A stretch of 56,257 bases of DNA, taken from contig JANNJM010000055.1 of assembly GCA_031395645.1 (NCBI GenBank), positions 1 to 56,257 of the forward strand. Direction: 5' to 3'. This stretch comes from SHZI01 sp031395645 (GTDB lineage: Bacteria > Pseudomonadota > Gammaproteobacteria > Steroidobacterales > GCA-2729495). The notes beneath the pieces were generated by a model, which ran no database searches, was not told the origin of the DNA, and saw nothing but the letters and a program-made list of their open reading frames with translations. Below are positions 8,575 to 16,686 of the stretch, piece after piece. Positions within the stretch are counted from its first letter, which is position 1. Each line of letters opens with the position of its first letter. Both the position numbers and the translations under genes were made by a program.

Positions 8575-8610
8575 CCGCCTGCACCGCCACCAGGGCAGCG
8601 GTGCAGGCGG
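8575..8610. terminator. Perfect 13-bp hairpin between the Ig-like gene and the sigma gene
   Basis: CCGCCTGCACCGC at 8575-8587 and its exact complement at 8598-8610 enclose a 10-nt loop. It sits 34 nt beyond the 3' end of the minus-strand Ig-like gene, as expected of a transcript end. There is no run of U after the stem on either strand, so it may act with Rho or as a 3'-end stabiliser. Confidence 0.5.
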
Positions 8611-8643
8611 AAAACAGCATGGTGGCCAGGTTCCCGTATCCCG

Positions 8644-9170
8644 CTACTGCAGCAGGCTCGCAAATGGAGCGTCATCGGCGTCGACGTCTGCGGTAACCGT
8701 TAAGCCCCTGACGGTCCTGGGTTCGTCGGTTTCCGCCAGCCTGAAGGCGTCGTCTGCAAGCCCGCTGAACGCGATCAGCACGGGATTGACTGTGACCCGG
8801 GCGCTGCGGGCGGTTTCCTGACCGGCCCCGTCGCGGACCCTGACCGTCACTGTCGCCGTGCCGGTGGCGTCGGGTTCCGGTGTGACAACCAGGCTGCGGT
8901 TGCTGCCGCTGCCGCTGACGACCAGTCCTGCGGGTGCCAGCAGGTCCGGATCGGACGACTCGACGCTGATGGTCAGCGTGTCGACCGGCGTTTCTGCGTC
9001 CTGCACCGTGAACATGATTGGGGTCGAACTCGTATCCTGTTCGAGGCTGGCATCAGCGAACCCGCCGATTGCCGGGGCCGTGTTGCCGCCCGGGGCGCCG
9101 CCCCACCGCAGGCCTAATGGCCTGCGGCGAGGGCGACGGCAAGGGCCGGTAAGAAATGGTGACTACGCAT
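8644..9170 (-). pseudogene. Secreted Ig-like/cadherin-like domain protein, frame-disrupted (or recoded)
   Basis: ATG 9170 has AGGAG 8 nt upstream and encodes a clear signal peptide, MRSHHFLPALAVALAAGH. It is then cut by TAG at 9114-9116 after 18 codons. The rest of the gene continues in another frame: NTAPAIGGFADASLEQDTSS, FTVQDAETPVDTLTISV and a full Ig-like beta-sandwich, ending at 8644. Proteins with NTAP...I...TVxDAETP repeats are common secreted bacterial Ig-like or cadherin-like proteins. Omitting 8 nt between GGC (9120-9118) and CTG (9111-9109) would restore one 172-residue protein. The stop codon lies within a perfect hairpin (9106-9127). It follows the DUF4331 gene by 30 nt and was probably cotranscribed. 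An ordinary 8-nt insertion mutation is the simplest explanation; programmed bypassing is the interesting one. Confidence 0.65.
9106..9127. other. Perfect 9-bp hairpin enclosing the premature stop codon
   Basis: CCGCAGGCC (9106-9114) pairs exactly with GGCCTGCGG (9119-9127) around a 4-nt loop. On the minus-strand mRNA the loop ATTA plus the first base of the second arm forms the TAG that ends the signal-peptide frame. It could be the footprint of a small insertion, an mRNA structure, or part of a recoding signal. Confidence 0.55.
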
Positions 9171-9200
9171 GGTTGGATCTCCTGTGATTGGCGGGGCGAG

Positions 9201-10784
9201 CTAGTTGGTCGCGCCGGGGTTCGGGGTCCGCAGGTACGGGAAGGCCGTATCGAAGTCTGCTGCGGATACGGGAGCGCCATCCGTGAATGGCACGTTGCCG
9301 ACAGCCGCATTGCCAGGGCTGCACAGCCCGAGGTTCGTCGGTGTGCCATTGACCGGGATCGGATAGCACAGGGCGCCCATCGCCACGCGAAGCTCGATGT
9401 CGACTACATCGTCGCCCGGGCGCCGCCCATTCGGGAATCCGGCGAGGTCGTTGCCGGCCACGCCGAAGTTGCTCTGCTCCGCGGCTGGACTGGCGGGAAT
9501 ACCGGTGTTCAGCCGCTGCATTTCAGAGGCCGTGACGGTCTGCAGCTGATTGACGCCCGGGAAGCCTGTGAGAAAGGCAGCGATCAGGTCGTTGCGGGGG
9601 AAGTTCTGCGGAGCCAGGTTCACGATCTGCGTGCCCAGCGTCGTGTTTACCGCATCGCGGAAGAGCACATCAAGGAGCGCCGGGAAGGCCGGATTCGTCA
9701 CGTACTTCGCGAACTGGCCGTCGCGCTTCGGGGGGCTGGCGTTGAAGCGATCTTTGTCGGGCAGGCCGATGACGATCTCGTTGACGAGGGGCATGCCAAG
9801 CCGGGAGATCTGGGTCCACGGACCACCATTCACTTCCGGCTTGCTGAACGTCGCCTCGGGATTGAGGATGCGCGCCTGCCGGAGGCTGGCCGTCGTCCAT
9901 CCGCCAATCACGCCGTTGCCGGCGCCTGCCAGGCACTGCTTCGGTACCTCGAGGGCAATCGTCGTGACGTTGTCGTCGCCAATGATGTTGTTGTCGCTGG
10001 ACTGACGGACGCCGCCGGGGAAACCGCCGCCGTCCCCGGCGCCGGGCGTGCTGTCGCCCTCGATCGGTACCAGGTTCACGAGGTCGAACACCCGGCCCAG
10101 ATTCACCGCGAAGCCTTCAGCCCGCTGGCCGACGAAGACCCGGCCGGGCTGGCCACAGCCCGGAATCGAGATCGGGTGCATGAAGCTCTCGGCATAGCTG
10201 CGGTAGTCCTGGACGCTGCCGAAGGTCTTGGTACCGACGAAGTCGAAGGGCTTGCCGAACGTCGTGGCGCCGGACGTCGCGTTGCCAACTGCAACCGCCT
10301 GGCCCCGGCGCCTGTCGCCGCGAACGAGCGTGACCGTATAGCTCTCGTTGAAGTTCAGCGCGGCGGTGTTCTGCGCGGATACGCCGCCGATATTCTTCAG
10401 CGGCACGGCGATCGACTGCTGCTGGCCAGCGGGGCCAATGTCGAGACTCAGTCCGCGATTGCCATTGCCGAGGGTATTTCGGAAGCGGAACTGGAAGGTC
10501 AGATCTTCGACGGCATCCCCGTCGTTCTCGATGTGGATCTCGTAGAGCGCGGCGGGATCCATGGCGAAGTAGTTGGGGCCGCCATAGGCGGCCTGCAGCG
10601 GGATGTAGTTCGCGAGGATGGTTACGTAGTTCCCGCGCCCGGCTTCGTAGGAGTTGAACAGATAGAAGTCGGTCGAGTCGACGGTCGGGAAGCGCGTGAT
10701 GTTCGGCGCCTCCCGATGGCTGGACGCCAGCGCGGCCAGCGGGACGGCGGCGGCCAGTGCCGCCAGCATGGTGTTCCTGAACAT
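9201..10784 (-). CDS. DUF4331 family secreted protein
   Basis: 527 residues. It starts at ATG 10784 with AAGGAG just upstream and a signal peptide ending near LAALASS. The mature N-terminus SSHREAPNIT leads into VDSTDFYLFNSYE, the hallmark of DUF4331. This domain occurs in secreted proteins of many bacteria and has no established activity. Family landmarks such as GGPNYFAMDPAALYEIHIEN and DLTFQFRF appear in the first 130 residues. Length is normal for the family. It heads a minus-strand unit followed by the disrupted Ig-like gene (30 nt) and, after a hairpin, the ECF sigma/cupin pair. DUF4331 genes are sometimes found near ECF sigma genes, so a regulatory link is plausible but not shown here. 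Confidence 0.88.
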   Translation of the reverse strand: MFRNTMLAALAAAVPLAALASSHREAPNITRFPTVDSTDFYLFNSYEAGRGNYVTILANYIPLQAAYGGPNYFAMDPAALYEIHIENDGDAVEDLTFQFRFRNTLGNGNRGLSLDIGPAGQQQSIAVPLKNIGGVSAQNTAALNFNESYTVTLVRGDRRRGQAVAVGNATSGATTFGKPFDFVGTKTFGSVQDYRSYAESFMHPISIPGCGQPGRVFVGQRAEGFAVNLGRVFDLVNLVPIEGDSTPGAGDGGGFPGGVRQSSDNNIIGDDNVTTIALEVPKQCLAGAGNGVIGGWTTASLRQARILNPEATFSKPEVNGGPWTQISRLGMPLVNEIVIGLPDKDRFNASPPKRDGQFAKYVTNPAFPALLDVLFRDAVNTTLGTQIVNLAPQNFPRNDLIAAFLTGFPGVNQLQTVTASEMQRLNTGIPASPAAEQSNFGVAGNDLAGFPNGRRPGDDVVDIELRVAMGALCYPIPVNGTPTNLGLCSPGNAAVGNVPFTDGAPVSAADFDTAFPYLRTPNPGATN

Positions 10785-10836
10785 GGAGTCGCTCCTTGGT
10801 TGGCAAAGTGGGCCGGACGAGCCGGTTCCTGTCCTT

Positions 10837-12294
10837 CTACGGAGGGTCGGGGCGAGTGGATGCAGGCGGGCGTAGCGCCCGCTCCAGTGCGGTGCGCCAC
10901 TGGCGGTAGCGCTGCTCGAGTTCCCTGTTCAGCACCGGCGGTTGGCTCGTCCCGCGGGCCACCGACCACGCTGACGCCGCATCGCCCGCCACCAGTCGCG
11001 CCAGGCCGCGCGCCGTGGCCTCCGGATCCTCTGCCCGGGTGACCGGGAGGTTGCTCAGGCTGCTGAGGCAACTGCACAAGTAGTCGTTGGCTGACAGACC
11101 GCCCGTCACGAGCAGGCCGTGCAGCGCCGGTCCGTGCGGCCGCATCTCCTCCAGATTCGCCTGCAGGAGGAACGCAATGCTTTCCAGCACCGCCAGGACG
11201 CGCGCGCCACGGCTGCCGCCGCCGACAAAGCGCGATTCCAGCGTGCTCACCCAGAACGGTGCGCCAAGCCCGGACACGCCGTTGATAAAGAGGGGTGGCT
11301 TCTCGCGGGTGCCGATGGCCGCCTCCGCCAGTCGGAGCAGTTCCGTGAGCGACACGCCTTCCCGTTCGGCCAGCCAGTCGAGCGCGCTGGCAGCACCATT
11401 GACCGTGCCCTCCAGCAGGTAGTCCACGCGGTCCGCGGTGGACCAGACCACGCTGACCAGCAGTCTTGGCGCGTCGGGCACTTTCCCGGACACGGCACGC
11501 TGGGCGAAGGCACCGGTACCGAGGTTTAGGTAGGCAATCGCCGGATCCAGCGGTCCGAAGGCAAAGGGCGCGGCCGACTGATCGCCCGTCACCACGGTGA
11601 GCGACACCGGGCCTGCCGGCGTAACGAGATCCCCAAAGTCGTAACGACTCGTCACAGCCCGGGGCAGCAATTCCGCGTCGATGCCGAACAGCGCGAGGAG
11701 TTCCGGTGACCAGTCCTGCGTGCCGAGTGCCCAGAGCTGCGTGCGCGACGCATTGGCCGGGTCCGCGAACAGGGGCAGACCGGCGATCAGGCGGCAGACG
11801 AGGAAACTGGCGAGCGGACCCATCACCAGAGTACCGTCGGCCCGCGCCTCTTGCACGGCGGGCAGATGGTCCAGGCACCAGCGCATTTTGCTGGCACCGT
11901 AGTGGGGCGTGAGTACCAGCCCCGTTCGTGCGCGGATCTCGGCGGAACGGGGTGCGAGATGCTCGAGCCACGTCGCGTTGCGCCGGTCCTGCCAGGAAAT
12001 CACGGGGGAGAGTGCGGCGCCCGTGTGCCGGTTCCAGCACAGCATGCTGGAGCGCTGGGTGGCGAGGCCGGCGGCGTGGATGCGATGGCGTGCAGGTAAT
12101 GCCGCGCAGACGGTAGCGATGGCCTGCTGCAGGGAGCGTACGACCTCCTCGGGATCGTGCTCAATGTGGCCGCGATCATCCCGTTGGGTGTCGATCGGCA
12201 CCGACGCGGACGTCACGAGGGCACCGTCGGCGCCGAAGACGAGGGCGCGGCTGGAATGACCGCCCTGGTCGAGGGCTAGGTAGAGGTTGTGCAT
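10837..12294 (-). CDS. FGGY-family carbohydrate kinase (glycerol kinase-like)
   Basis: 485 residues, the usual FGGY kinase size. The N-terminal domain starts LYLALDQGGHSSRALVF, matching the DxGTxxxR phosphate-binding loop, although the usual Thr is replaced in QGGHSSR. WQDRRNATWLEHL corresponds to the WxDxR substrate region of glycerol kinases. The C-terminal domain holds the FGGY signature region, with GLLVTGGLSANDYLCSCL as the second phosphate motif. It phosphorylates a polyol or sugar in the cytosol. The altered first motif and missing glpF/glpD neighbours make strict glycerol specificity uncertain. Its ATG at 12294 faces a REP element 12 nt upstream. The DUF4331 gene begins 52 nt downstream of its stop on the same strand. 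Confidence 0.85.
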   Translation of the reverse strand: MHNLYLALDQGGHSSRALVFGADGALVTSASVPIDTQRDDRGHIEHDPEEVVRSLQQAIATVCAALPARHRIHAAGLATQRSSMLCWNRHTGAALSPVISWQDRRNATWLEHLAPRSAEIRARTGLVLTPHYGASKMRWCLDHLPAVQEARADGTLVMGPLASFLVCRLIAGLPLFADPANASRTQLWALGTQDWSPELLALFGIDAELLPRAVTSRYDFGDLVTPAGPVSLTVVTGDQSAAPFAFGPLDPAIAYLNLGTGAFAQRAVSGKVPDAPRLLVSVVWSTADRVDYLLEGTVNGAASALDWLAEREGVSLTELLRLAEAAIGTREKPPLFINGVSGLGAPFWVSTLESRFVGGGSRGARVLAVLESIAFLLQANLEEMRPHGPALHGLLVTGGLSANDYLCSCLSSLSNLPVTRAEDPEATARGLARLVAGDAASAWSVARGTSQPPVLNRELEQRYRQWRTALERALRPPASTRPDPP

Positions 12295-12305
12295 TGTCGG
12301 TTAGG

Positions 12306-12329
12306 GGTCGCGCCTGAAGGCGCTCCTAC
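12306..12329 (-). repeat. REP-like element, copy 1 (GTAGGAG head)
   Basis: On the minus strand this reads GTAGGAGCGCCTTCAG followed by GCGCGACC, a short imperfect hairpin with a GTAG head of the kind found in REP families linked to REP-associated transposases. A second copy at 45150-45173 differs at one of 24 positions. The TAG in the head is the stop codon of nth. No REP transposase gene is in the window. Confidence 0.7.
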
Positions 12330-12964
12330 GGCGGAGCCGACTTGTGGGGGTAGTCGCACTGTTTCGCGATCGGGCAGTGCGGGCAATCCGGCTGGCGCGC
12401 CTTGCAGACGTAGCGGCCGTGGAGGATCAGCCAGTGGTGAGCATCCCGCCGGAAGCGGGCAGGAGTGGTCGCCACGAGGCCGTCTTCGACGGCGCGGGGA
12501 GTCTTGCCCGGCGCCAGTCCGGTGCGGTTCGCGACGCGGAAAATGTGGGTATCGACGGCAATAGTTGGTTCGCCGAAGGCCGTGTTGAGCACCACGTTGG
12601 CGGTCTTGCGCCCGACGCCGGGCAATGCCTCGAGCGCGTCCCGACCCCGCGGCACGGTGCCGCCGTGTTCGTTGATCAGCGCCTGGCAGGTACGCAAAAT
12701 GTTCCTGGCCTTGGTGTTGAACAGACCGATCGTTCGGATGTGTTTCTTCAGTGCGGCCTCACCGAGTGCAAGGATTTCTCCCGGCGTGTTCGCCACCTTG
12801 AACAGCCCCGCCGTCGCCTTGTTTACGCTCACGTCCGTGGCCTGGGCCGAGAGGATCACCGAGATCAGCAGTTCGAAGGAACTGCGATAGACGAGTTCGG
12901 TAGTCGGCTTCGGATTCGCCTGTTGTAGCCTGCGAAATAGTGCGGAGCGTTGCCGCGGGGTCAT
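12326..12964 (-). CDS. nth: Endonuclease III (DNA glycosylase/AP lyase)
   Basis: 212 residues, the same length class as E. coli Nth (211). It removes oxidised pyrimidines and nicks at AP sites in base-excision repair. The helix-hairpin-helix is LPGVGRKTANVVLNTAFG, with the catalytic Lys in GRKTA. The catalytic Asp is in VDTHIFRVANRTG. The C-terminal 4Fe-4S loop has spacing C-x6-C-x2-C-x5-C (CKARQPDCPHCPIAKQC). The start ATG 12964 overlaps the rsxE stop by 4 nt (ATGA), so it is the last gene of the rsxC-D-G-E-nth unit. The rnf-nth linkage is widespread in gammaproteobacteria. Its stop codon is supplied by the adjacent REP element. Confidence 0.97.
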   Translation of the reverse strand: MTPRQRSALFRRLQQANPKPTTELVYRSSFELLISVILSAQATDVSVNKATAGLFKVANTPGEILALGEAALKKHIRTIGLFNTKARNILRTCQALINEHGGTVPRGRDALEALPGVGRKTANVVLNTAFGEPTIAVDTHIFRVANRTGLAPGKTPRAVEDGLVATTPARFRRDAHHWLILHGRYVCKARQPDCPHCPIAKQCDYPHKSAPP

Positions 12965-13530
12965 GCAGCCCCCCGCTGGCGAATCCACAGCTGGCGGAGA
13001 GCAATCAGCGCCGCCAGCAGGAAGAACGCGCCCGCGGGCAGGCTGGCGACCTGCAGACCGGGTGCCAGCAGTGCCCGCAGCGCGCCGAGGCCGCCGAGTA
13101 ACACCGTAAAGCCGAGGCCAGTCCCAAGGCCGTCGAGGAGTGCGCGCCAGAGGCCGTGGTGGGCCGCGAACGAGTCGGCCCGGGCGAGGATCAGGCAGTT
13201 GGTCACGATCAGCGGCACGAACAGGCCCACCCGGCCGTAGAGCTCGAACCAACCGGCTGCGAACAGCAGGTCCACGGCGGTGACCAGCGCCGCGATGAGC
13301 AGCAGGAAGGCCGGCAGCCGGAAGCGCGGCGCGATCCAGGGCGCAAGGGCAGAGACCAGTACGTTGATCGAACAGAGCACTGCCAGGGACGCAAGGCCGA
13401 GTGAGACGCCCGCGGCGAAGGTCGTGCTCACAGCGAGCAGCGGACACATGCCGATCAGCGCCGTGAGTCCGGGTGTGTTCCTGAAGAGACCGTCTGTCAG
13501 GACGCGGCTTGCTGAAATCTCATTCCGCAT
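12961..13530 (-). CDS. rsxE: Rnf/Rsx electron transport complex subunit E
   Basis: 189 residues from ATG 13530. It is an integral inner-membrane subunit with about six transmembrane helices, one of the two antiporter-like subunits (RnfA/RnfE) of the Rnf/Rsx complex. The sequence NTPGLTALIGMCPLLAVSTT near the N-terminus and FVPLIVTNCLILARADSFA in the middle are family hallmarks; the conserved cysteines of these two segments bind an intramembrane 2Fe-2S cluster shared with RsxA. It overlaps the end of rsxG by 11 nt and the start of nth by 4 nt, which implies translational coupling. The frame is open upstream to 13854, but the segment before MRNEIS is shadow of rsxG. Confidence 0.95.
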   Translation of the reverse strand: MRNEISASRVLTDGLFRNTPGLTALIGMCPLLAVSTTFAAGVSLGLASLAVLCSINVLVSALAPWIAPRFRLPAFLLLIAALVTAVDLLFAAGWFELYGRVGLFVPLIVTNCLILARADSFAAHHGLWRALLDGLGTGLGFTVLLGGLGALRALLAPGLQVASLPAGAFFLLAALIALRQLWIRQRGAA

Positions 13531-14176
13531 ATTGGTCGTCGGCGGGGGCGAACAACTCGTTCCGGTGTGTCCTGAAGTATTGCACGGCACTGCGGACGCC
13601 ACCGACGGTAGCCCGGCTGCTGACGGTGGCGCCGGCGATGACGTCAAATTCGCCACCGTCAGCGCGCACGGCCCAGCCGGGCTCTGGAGGGTTATCCAGC
13701 GAGCGACCGGCGAAGCCGTCCAGCCAGGTCGAAGGCTCCGTGGCAATGGCGGCACCGATACCGGGCGTTTCTGTGTGCTGGGTGACCCGGACTCCCAGTA
13801 CCTGGCCGTCGGCAGTGATGCCCACCAGCAGCCAGATCGGTCCCACGTAGCCATCCGGTGCGATGACGGTCAGGACCGCCGCGATGGGACTCCCGTTCCG
13901 CCGCGCCCGGTAGACGGGCAGGGGCTGGCCGCTGCCTGAGTCGAGCAGAATTACGTCCTTGTGCGGTTCGTTGTCGTAGAGGCTCGCTGGCAGGACAGTC
14001 GAGATCTCGGCCAGCAAGTGCCGCGCCGCGTTGTCCGCAATCCGCTGCCGTGTGTAGTGCCACGTGCCGCCGACGAGGACTGCGGCCAGCAGCGCAATGA
14101 CACCCAGGCCGGCGAGGTTCCGAGCGCCGCCAGCCCTGTGCGGGATCAGCGGACGTTCACTGCTCGCGTCGCTCAT
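13520..14176 (-). CDS. rsxG: Rnf/Rsx electron transport complex subunit G (FMN-binding)
   Basis: 218 residues from ATG 14176, which overlaps the rsxD stop by 4 nt (ATGA). One N-terminal transmembrane helix (about residues 22-42) anchors a periplasmic FMN-binding domain. The flavinylation motif near the C-terminus reads IAGATVSSRATVGGV. The family consensus is SGAT, so the Ser is replaced by Ala, but the Thr that carries the covalent FMN is kept. PDGYVGPIWLLVGI and TQHTETPGIGA match conserved Rnf G regions. It passes electrons between the membrane flavin/FeS carriers and the partner flavin of RsxD. It lies in a tight operon with rsxC, D, E and nth. Flavin transferase ApbE, needed to attach FMN, is not encoded in this window. 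Confidence 0.94.
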   Translation of the reverse strand: MSDASSERPLIPHRAGGARNLAGLGVIALLAAVLVGGTWHYTRQRIADNAARHLLAEISTVLPASLYDNEPHKDVILLDSGSGQPLPVYRARRNGSPIAAVLTVIAPDGYVGPIWLLVGITADGQVLGVRVTQHTETPGIGAAIATEPSTWLDGFAGRSLDNPPEPGWAVRADGGEFDVIAGATVSSRATVGGVRSAVQYFRTHRNELFAPADDQYAE

Positions 14177-15210
14177 GCGGCGCGCCCGTAGATCCTGGGG
14201 CGGGTCCACCGGTCAATAAGTGGTGCGGCCAGGTTCATCAGGAGCACGGCGAACGCCACGCCGTCAGCGTAGCTCCCAAAGGTGCGGATCAGGTAGGTCA
14301 GTATGCCGATCCCGGTACCGTAGATCAGCCTGCCTCGGGCGGTGGTTGGGGAGGACACGGGATCCGTCGCAATGAAAAACGCACCCAGCATCGCTCCGCC
14401 ACTGAACAGGTGGAAGCCGGGCGAGGGGTGGGTGTTCGGATCCAGCAGCCAGGCGAGCGTGGCCATGCTGAGCAGTCCGCCCAGCACCGCTGCCGGCGTG
14501 TGCCAGCGGATGACCCCGCGGAGCAGGAGCGCGAAGCCACCGATGGCGATGAAGTTGTTGACCCACTCCCAGCCGGCGCCCCCGAAGTCGCCGAACACGG
14601 GACTCACGCGGACCTCGTCCATGGTCCGCATGAGACCGAGGCCTTCCTTGGCGCTGTCCAGTGTGGTGGCACTGGCTACGGCGTCCACCGTGAGGCCGTC
14701 GGGGAGAGTGCCGGTGAGGCAGTACTGCAGCGTGGCCACGAGGTCCGGGCGCACGTAGTCCAGGTCGCCGATGTCTGGCGCGGGCCACACCGTCATGGCG
14801 TCGGGGAACGACACCAGGACCAGCACATAGCCCGCCATGGCCGGATTGAAGACGTTGAAACCGAGGCCGCCGTAGGCGTGCTTCGCCACGCCGATGGCGA
14901 ATACCATGCCGATCGCCGTGACCCAAACTGGGCAGAGCGGCGGCAGGCAGAAGGCGAACAGAACAGCGGTGACGAGCGCACTGCCGTCCGCCAGGAACGG
15001 CGCCGCGGGCTTTCCCGCGAGGCGCAGGCACACGGCCTCGGTAATGAGTGCCGCGAGCACGGCAATGCCGGTATTGAAGACGATCCCCGCGCCGTAGAAC
15101 CAGACATGAGCGAGCAGGGCCGGGACGAGTGCGTACAGTACCGTTCGCATCATCGCGCCGACCGTCGCGGTCGAGCGCCATTGAGGCGGCGCTGCCGTAG
15201 CGAAGCGCAT
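14173..15210 (-). CDS. rsxD: Rnf/Rsx electron transport complex subunit D (NqrB/RnfD family)
   Basis: 345 residues, an integral membrane protein with about nine or ten helices. Family regions present are GGLGFNVFNPAMAGYVLVLV, the segment EWVNNFIAIGGFALLLRGVI and GAFFIATDPVSSPTT. The flavinylation site region reads AVASATTLDSAKEG, with the SGAT-type motif altered to SATT; the threonine pair keeps a possible FMN attachment residue. The start ATG 15210 overlaps the rsxC stop by one base (TGATG). The motif differences in both RsxD and RsxG fall at flavin sites, so whether the two subunits are still flavinylated deserves a check. Function is electron transfer coupled to ion movement across the inner membrane. 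Confidence 0.95.
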   Translation of the reverse strand: MRFATAAPPQWRSTATVGAMMRTVLYALVPALLAHVWFYGAGIVFNTGIAVLAALITEAVCLRLAGKPAAPFLADGSALVTAVLFAFCLPPLCPVWVTAIGMVFAIGVAKHAYGGLGFNVFNPAMAGYVLVLVSFPDAMTVWPAPDIGDLDYVRPDLVATLQYCLTGTLPDGLTVDAVASATTLDSAKEGLGLMRTMDEVRVSPVFGDFGGAGWEWVNNFIAIGGFALLLRGVIRWHTPAAVLGGLLSMATLAWLLDPNTHPSPGFHLFSGGAMLGAFFIATDPVSSPTTARGRLIYGTGIGILTYLIRTFGSYADGVAFAVLLMNLAAPLIDRWTRPRIYGRAA

Positions 15211-16607
15211 CAGCTGGTCACCAGCGTGGCCTTGGCGCGGATGAAGTGTTGTGTGAGCGGGATGTGGCTCGGACACACGTAGTCGCAGGCCCCGCATTCA
15301 ATGCACTCGGTCACGCCCAGCGTCCGGAGTTCGGCCAGGTTGCCGGCGCGGGCGGCAACGAGCAGTTCCTGGGGCAGCAGGCTGGCCGGGCAGGCCTCGA
15401 TACAGGCGCCGCAGCGGATGCAGGGCATCTCCTGTTCGATGCCGCCCATCGACGGGCCGCCCAGCTCGTCGACGGTTGCAGCGATCAGGCAGTTGGTCGC
15501 GCACGTGATCGGCAGCTCGTCACTTCCCAGCGTCACGCCCATCATCGGTCCGCCCATGATCAGGCGCTGGGTGAGCCGGCGCGGATCGTCACGGTAGCCG
15601 CCAGCGAGGGTGATCAGGTCGGCCACGGGCGTGCCGATACGCGCCTCGATATTGCGCGGCTGGGCGACACCGCCACCCGTAACCGTGACGATGCGGGAGA
15701 TCAGCGGCTGGCCACCGAGGAAGAGGTCGGCCACTGCCGCTGCCGTCGCGACGTTCTGGCAGAGGACGCCCGAATCGGCAGGATGTCCCCCGGCCGGTAC
15801 TTCCCGGCTCAGGACGAGCTCGATCAACTGGCGCTCGCTACCCGCGGGGTACTTGGCCGTCACCACGGACATCACGATGCGCGGGTCGCCCGCCGCCTGG
15901 AGCGCGTTGTAGAGGGCGACGCGGGCTTCGGGCATATCGGTCTTCACGGCAATAATGCAACGTTGCGCGCCGAGCGCGGCGAGCAGCAGCTGGCCACCGG
16001 ACACGATCCGGCCGGCCCGCTCGCGAATCAGCAGATCGTCGCAGCTGATATAGGGCTCGCATTCGGCCCCGTTGAGCAGCAGGACGGGGGCCCCGATTGA
16101 TGCTTCGAGCTTCCTGGCAGTGGGGAACAGCGCGCCGCCGAGGCCAATCAGGCCCGCAGCCGCAATTTTCCCCCGGAGTTCTCCGGGTGGCCGGCTAACG
16201 GCATCGGCGTCCGGCGCGTAGCCCGGCCAGCGCTGATCGGAGCCGTCGCCGGCAATCACGACACAGGGCACCGGGTCCGTAACGCCGGCGACGCGGCGCA
16301 GCTCCACCTGCGTCACCTGGCCGCTGATCGAGGCGTGGACGCGCGGCCCATAAGCCTCGTCCGGCTCACCGATGGGTTCCCCACACAGGACGTGCTGACC
16401 GGCGACGACCGTCGGCCGCGCTGCCGCACCCGGGCACTGCGCGAGCGAGATACAAACCGAGGACGGCGGCGGGGCGATCAGCACGGGGACCCCGGTGGAG
16501 AGCGATTTGCGCAATGGTGTGCGGACGCCCCAGGCGGGGCGACGCGGCTGGGCGTCATAGGCGACGGGGTCAGTCACTGGATCAGTCACGGCGACAGTAT
16601 CAGTCAA
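15210..16607 (-). CDS. rsxC: Rnf/Rsx electron transport complex subunit C (FMN/NADH-binding, 4Fe-4S)
   Basis: 465 residues. This is the NADH-facing peripheral subunit, related to NuoF/NqrA. The flavin/NADH-binding core includes GLIGLGGALFPTARKLE and LLNGAECEPYISCDD. Two 4Fe-4S motifs near the C-terminus are CIRCGACIEACP and CIECGACDYVCP. Length is at the short end: the alanine-rich repeat extension seen in some enteric RsxC proteins is absent. The first 20 residues carry a small imperfect TDPV repeat. It is the first gene of rsxC-D-G-E-nth. Normally rsxA and rsxB precede it, but upstream here are divergent TRL-like lipoprotein genes, and rsxA lies 14.3 kb away. Confidence 0.96.
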   Translation of the reverse strand: MTDTVAVTDPVTDPVAYDAQPRRPAWGVRTPLRKSLSTGVPVLIAPPPSSVCISLAQCPGAAARPTVVAGQHVLCGEPIGEPDEAYGPRVHASISGQVTQVELRRVAGVTDPVPCVVIAGDGSDQRWPGYAPDADAVSRPPGELRGKIAAAGLIGLGGALFPTARKLEASIGAPVLLLNGAECEPYISCDDLLIRERAGRIVSGGQLLLAALGAQRCIIAVKTDMPEARVALYNALQAAGDPRIVMSVVTAKYPAGSERQLIELVLSREVPAGGHPADSGVLCQNVATAAAVADLFLGGQPLISRIVTVTGGGVAQPRNIEARIGTPVADLITLAGGYRDDPRRLTQRLIMGGPMMGVTLGSDELPITCATNCLIAATVDELGGPSMGGIEQEMPCIRCGACIEACPASLLPQELLVAARAGNLAELRTLGVTECIECGACDYVCPSHIPLTQHFIRAKATLVTS

Positions 16608-16630
16608 ATGGCTGGAGCTGTGCAGAGGTT

Positions 16631-16648
16631 CCTGAAGCCGGATTCAGG
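16631..16648. promoter_or_regulatory. Inverted repeat and possible extended -10 in the rsxC/TRL divergent region
   Basis: CCTGAA-6 nt-TTCAGG forms an 18-bp dyad between the divergent starts of rsxC and the first TRL-like gene. Directly after it, TGCTAATGT (about 16651-16659) resembles an extended -10 element for the plus-strand gene. It could be an operator. This rests on pattern alone. Confidence 0.3.
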
Positions 16649-16686
16649 CGTGCTAATGTCGCGCCCGTCATCTTTGGAGCCGCTCC

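Noticed and set aside
9156..11042. Long plus-strand open frame (628 codons) opposite DUF4331
   Set aside because: It is antisense to a clear DUF4331 gene with signal peptide and ribosome-binding site. Its composition is typical of high-GC shadow frames and it shows no domain.
10622..12040. Minus-strand frame overlapping both the FGGY kinase and DUF4331 genes
   Set aside because: Alternate frame of the kinase. The kinase frame has the family motifs; this one is Arg/Ala-rich without a domain.
12965..13447. N-terminal extension of endonuclease III
   Set aside because: It is the shadow of rsxE. ATG 12964 gives the standard 212-residue protein and a 4-nt overlap typical of the operon.
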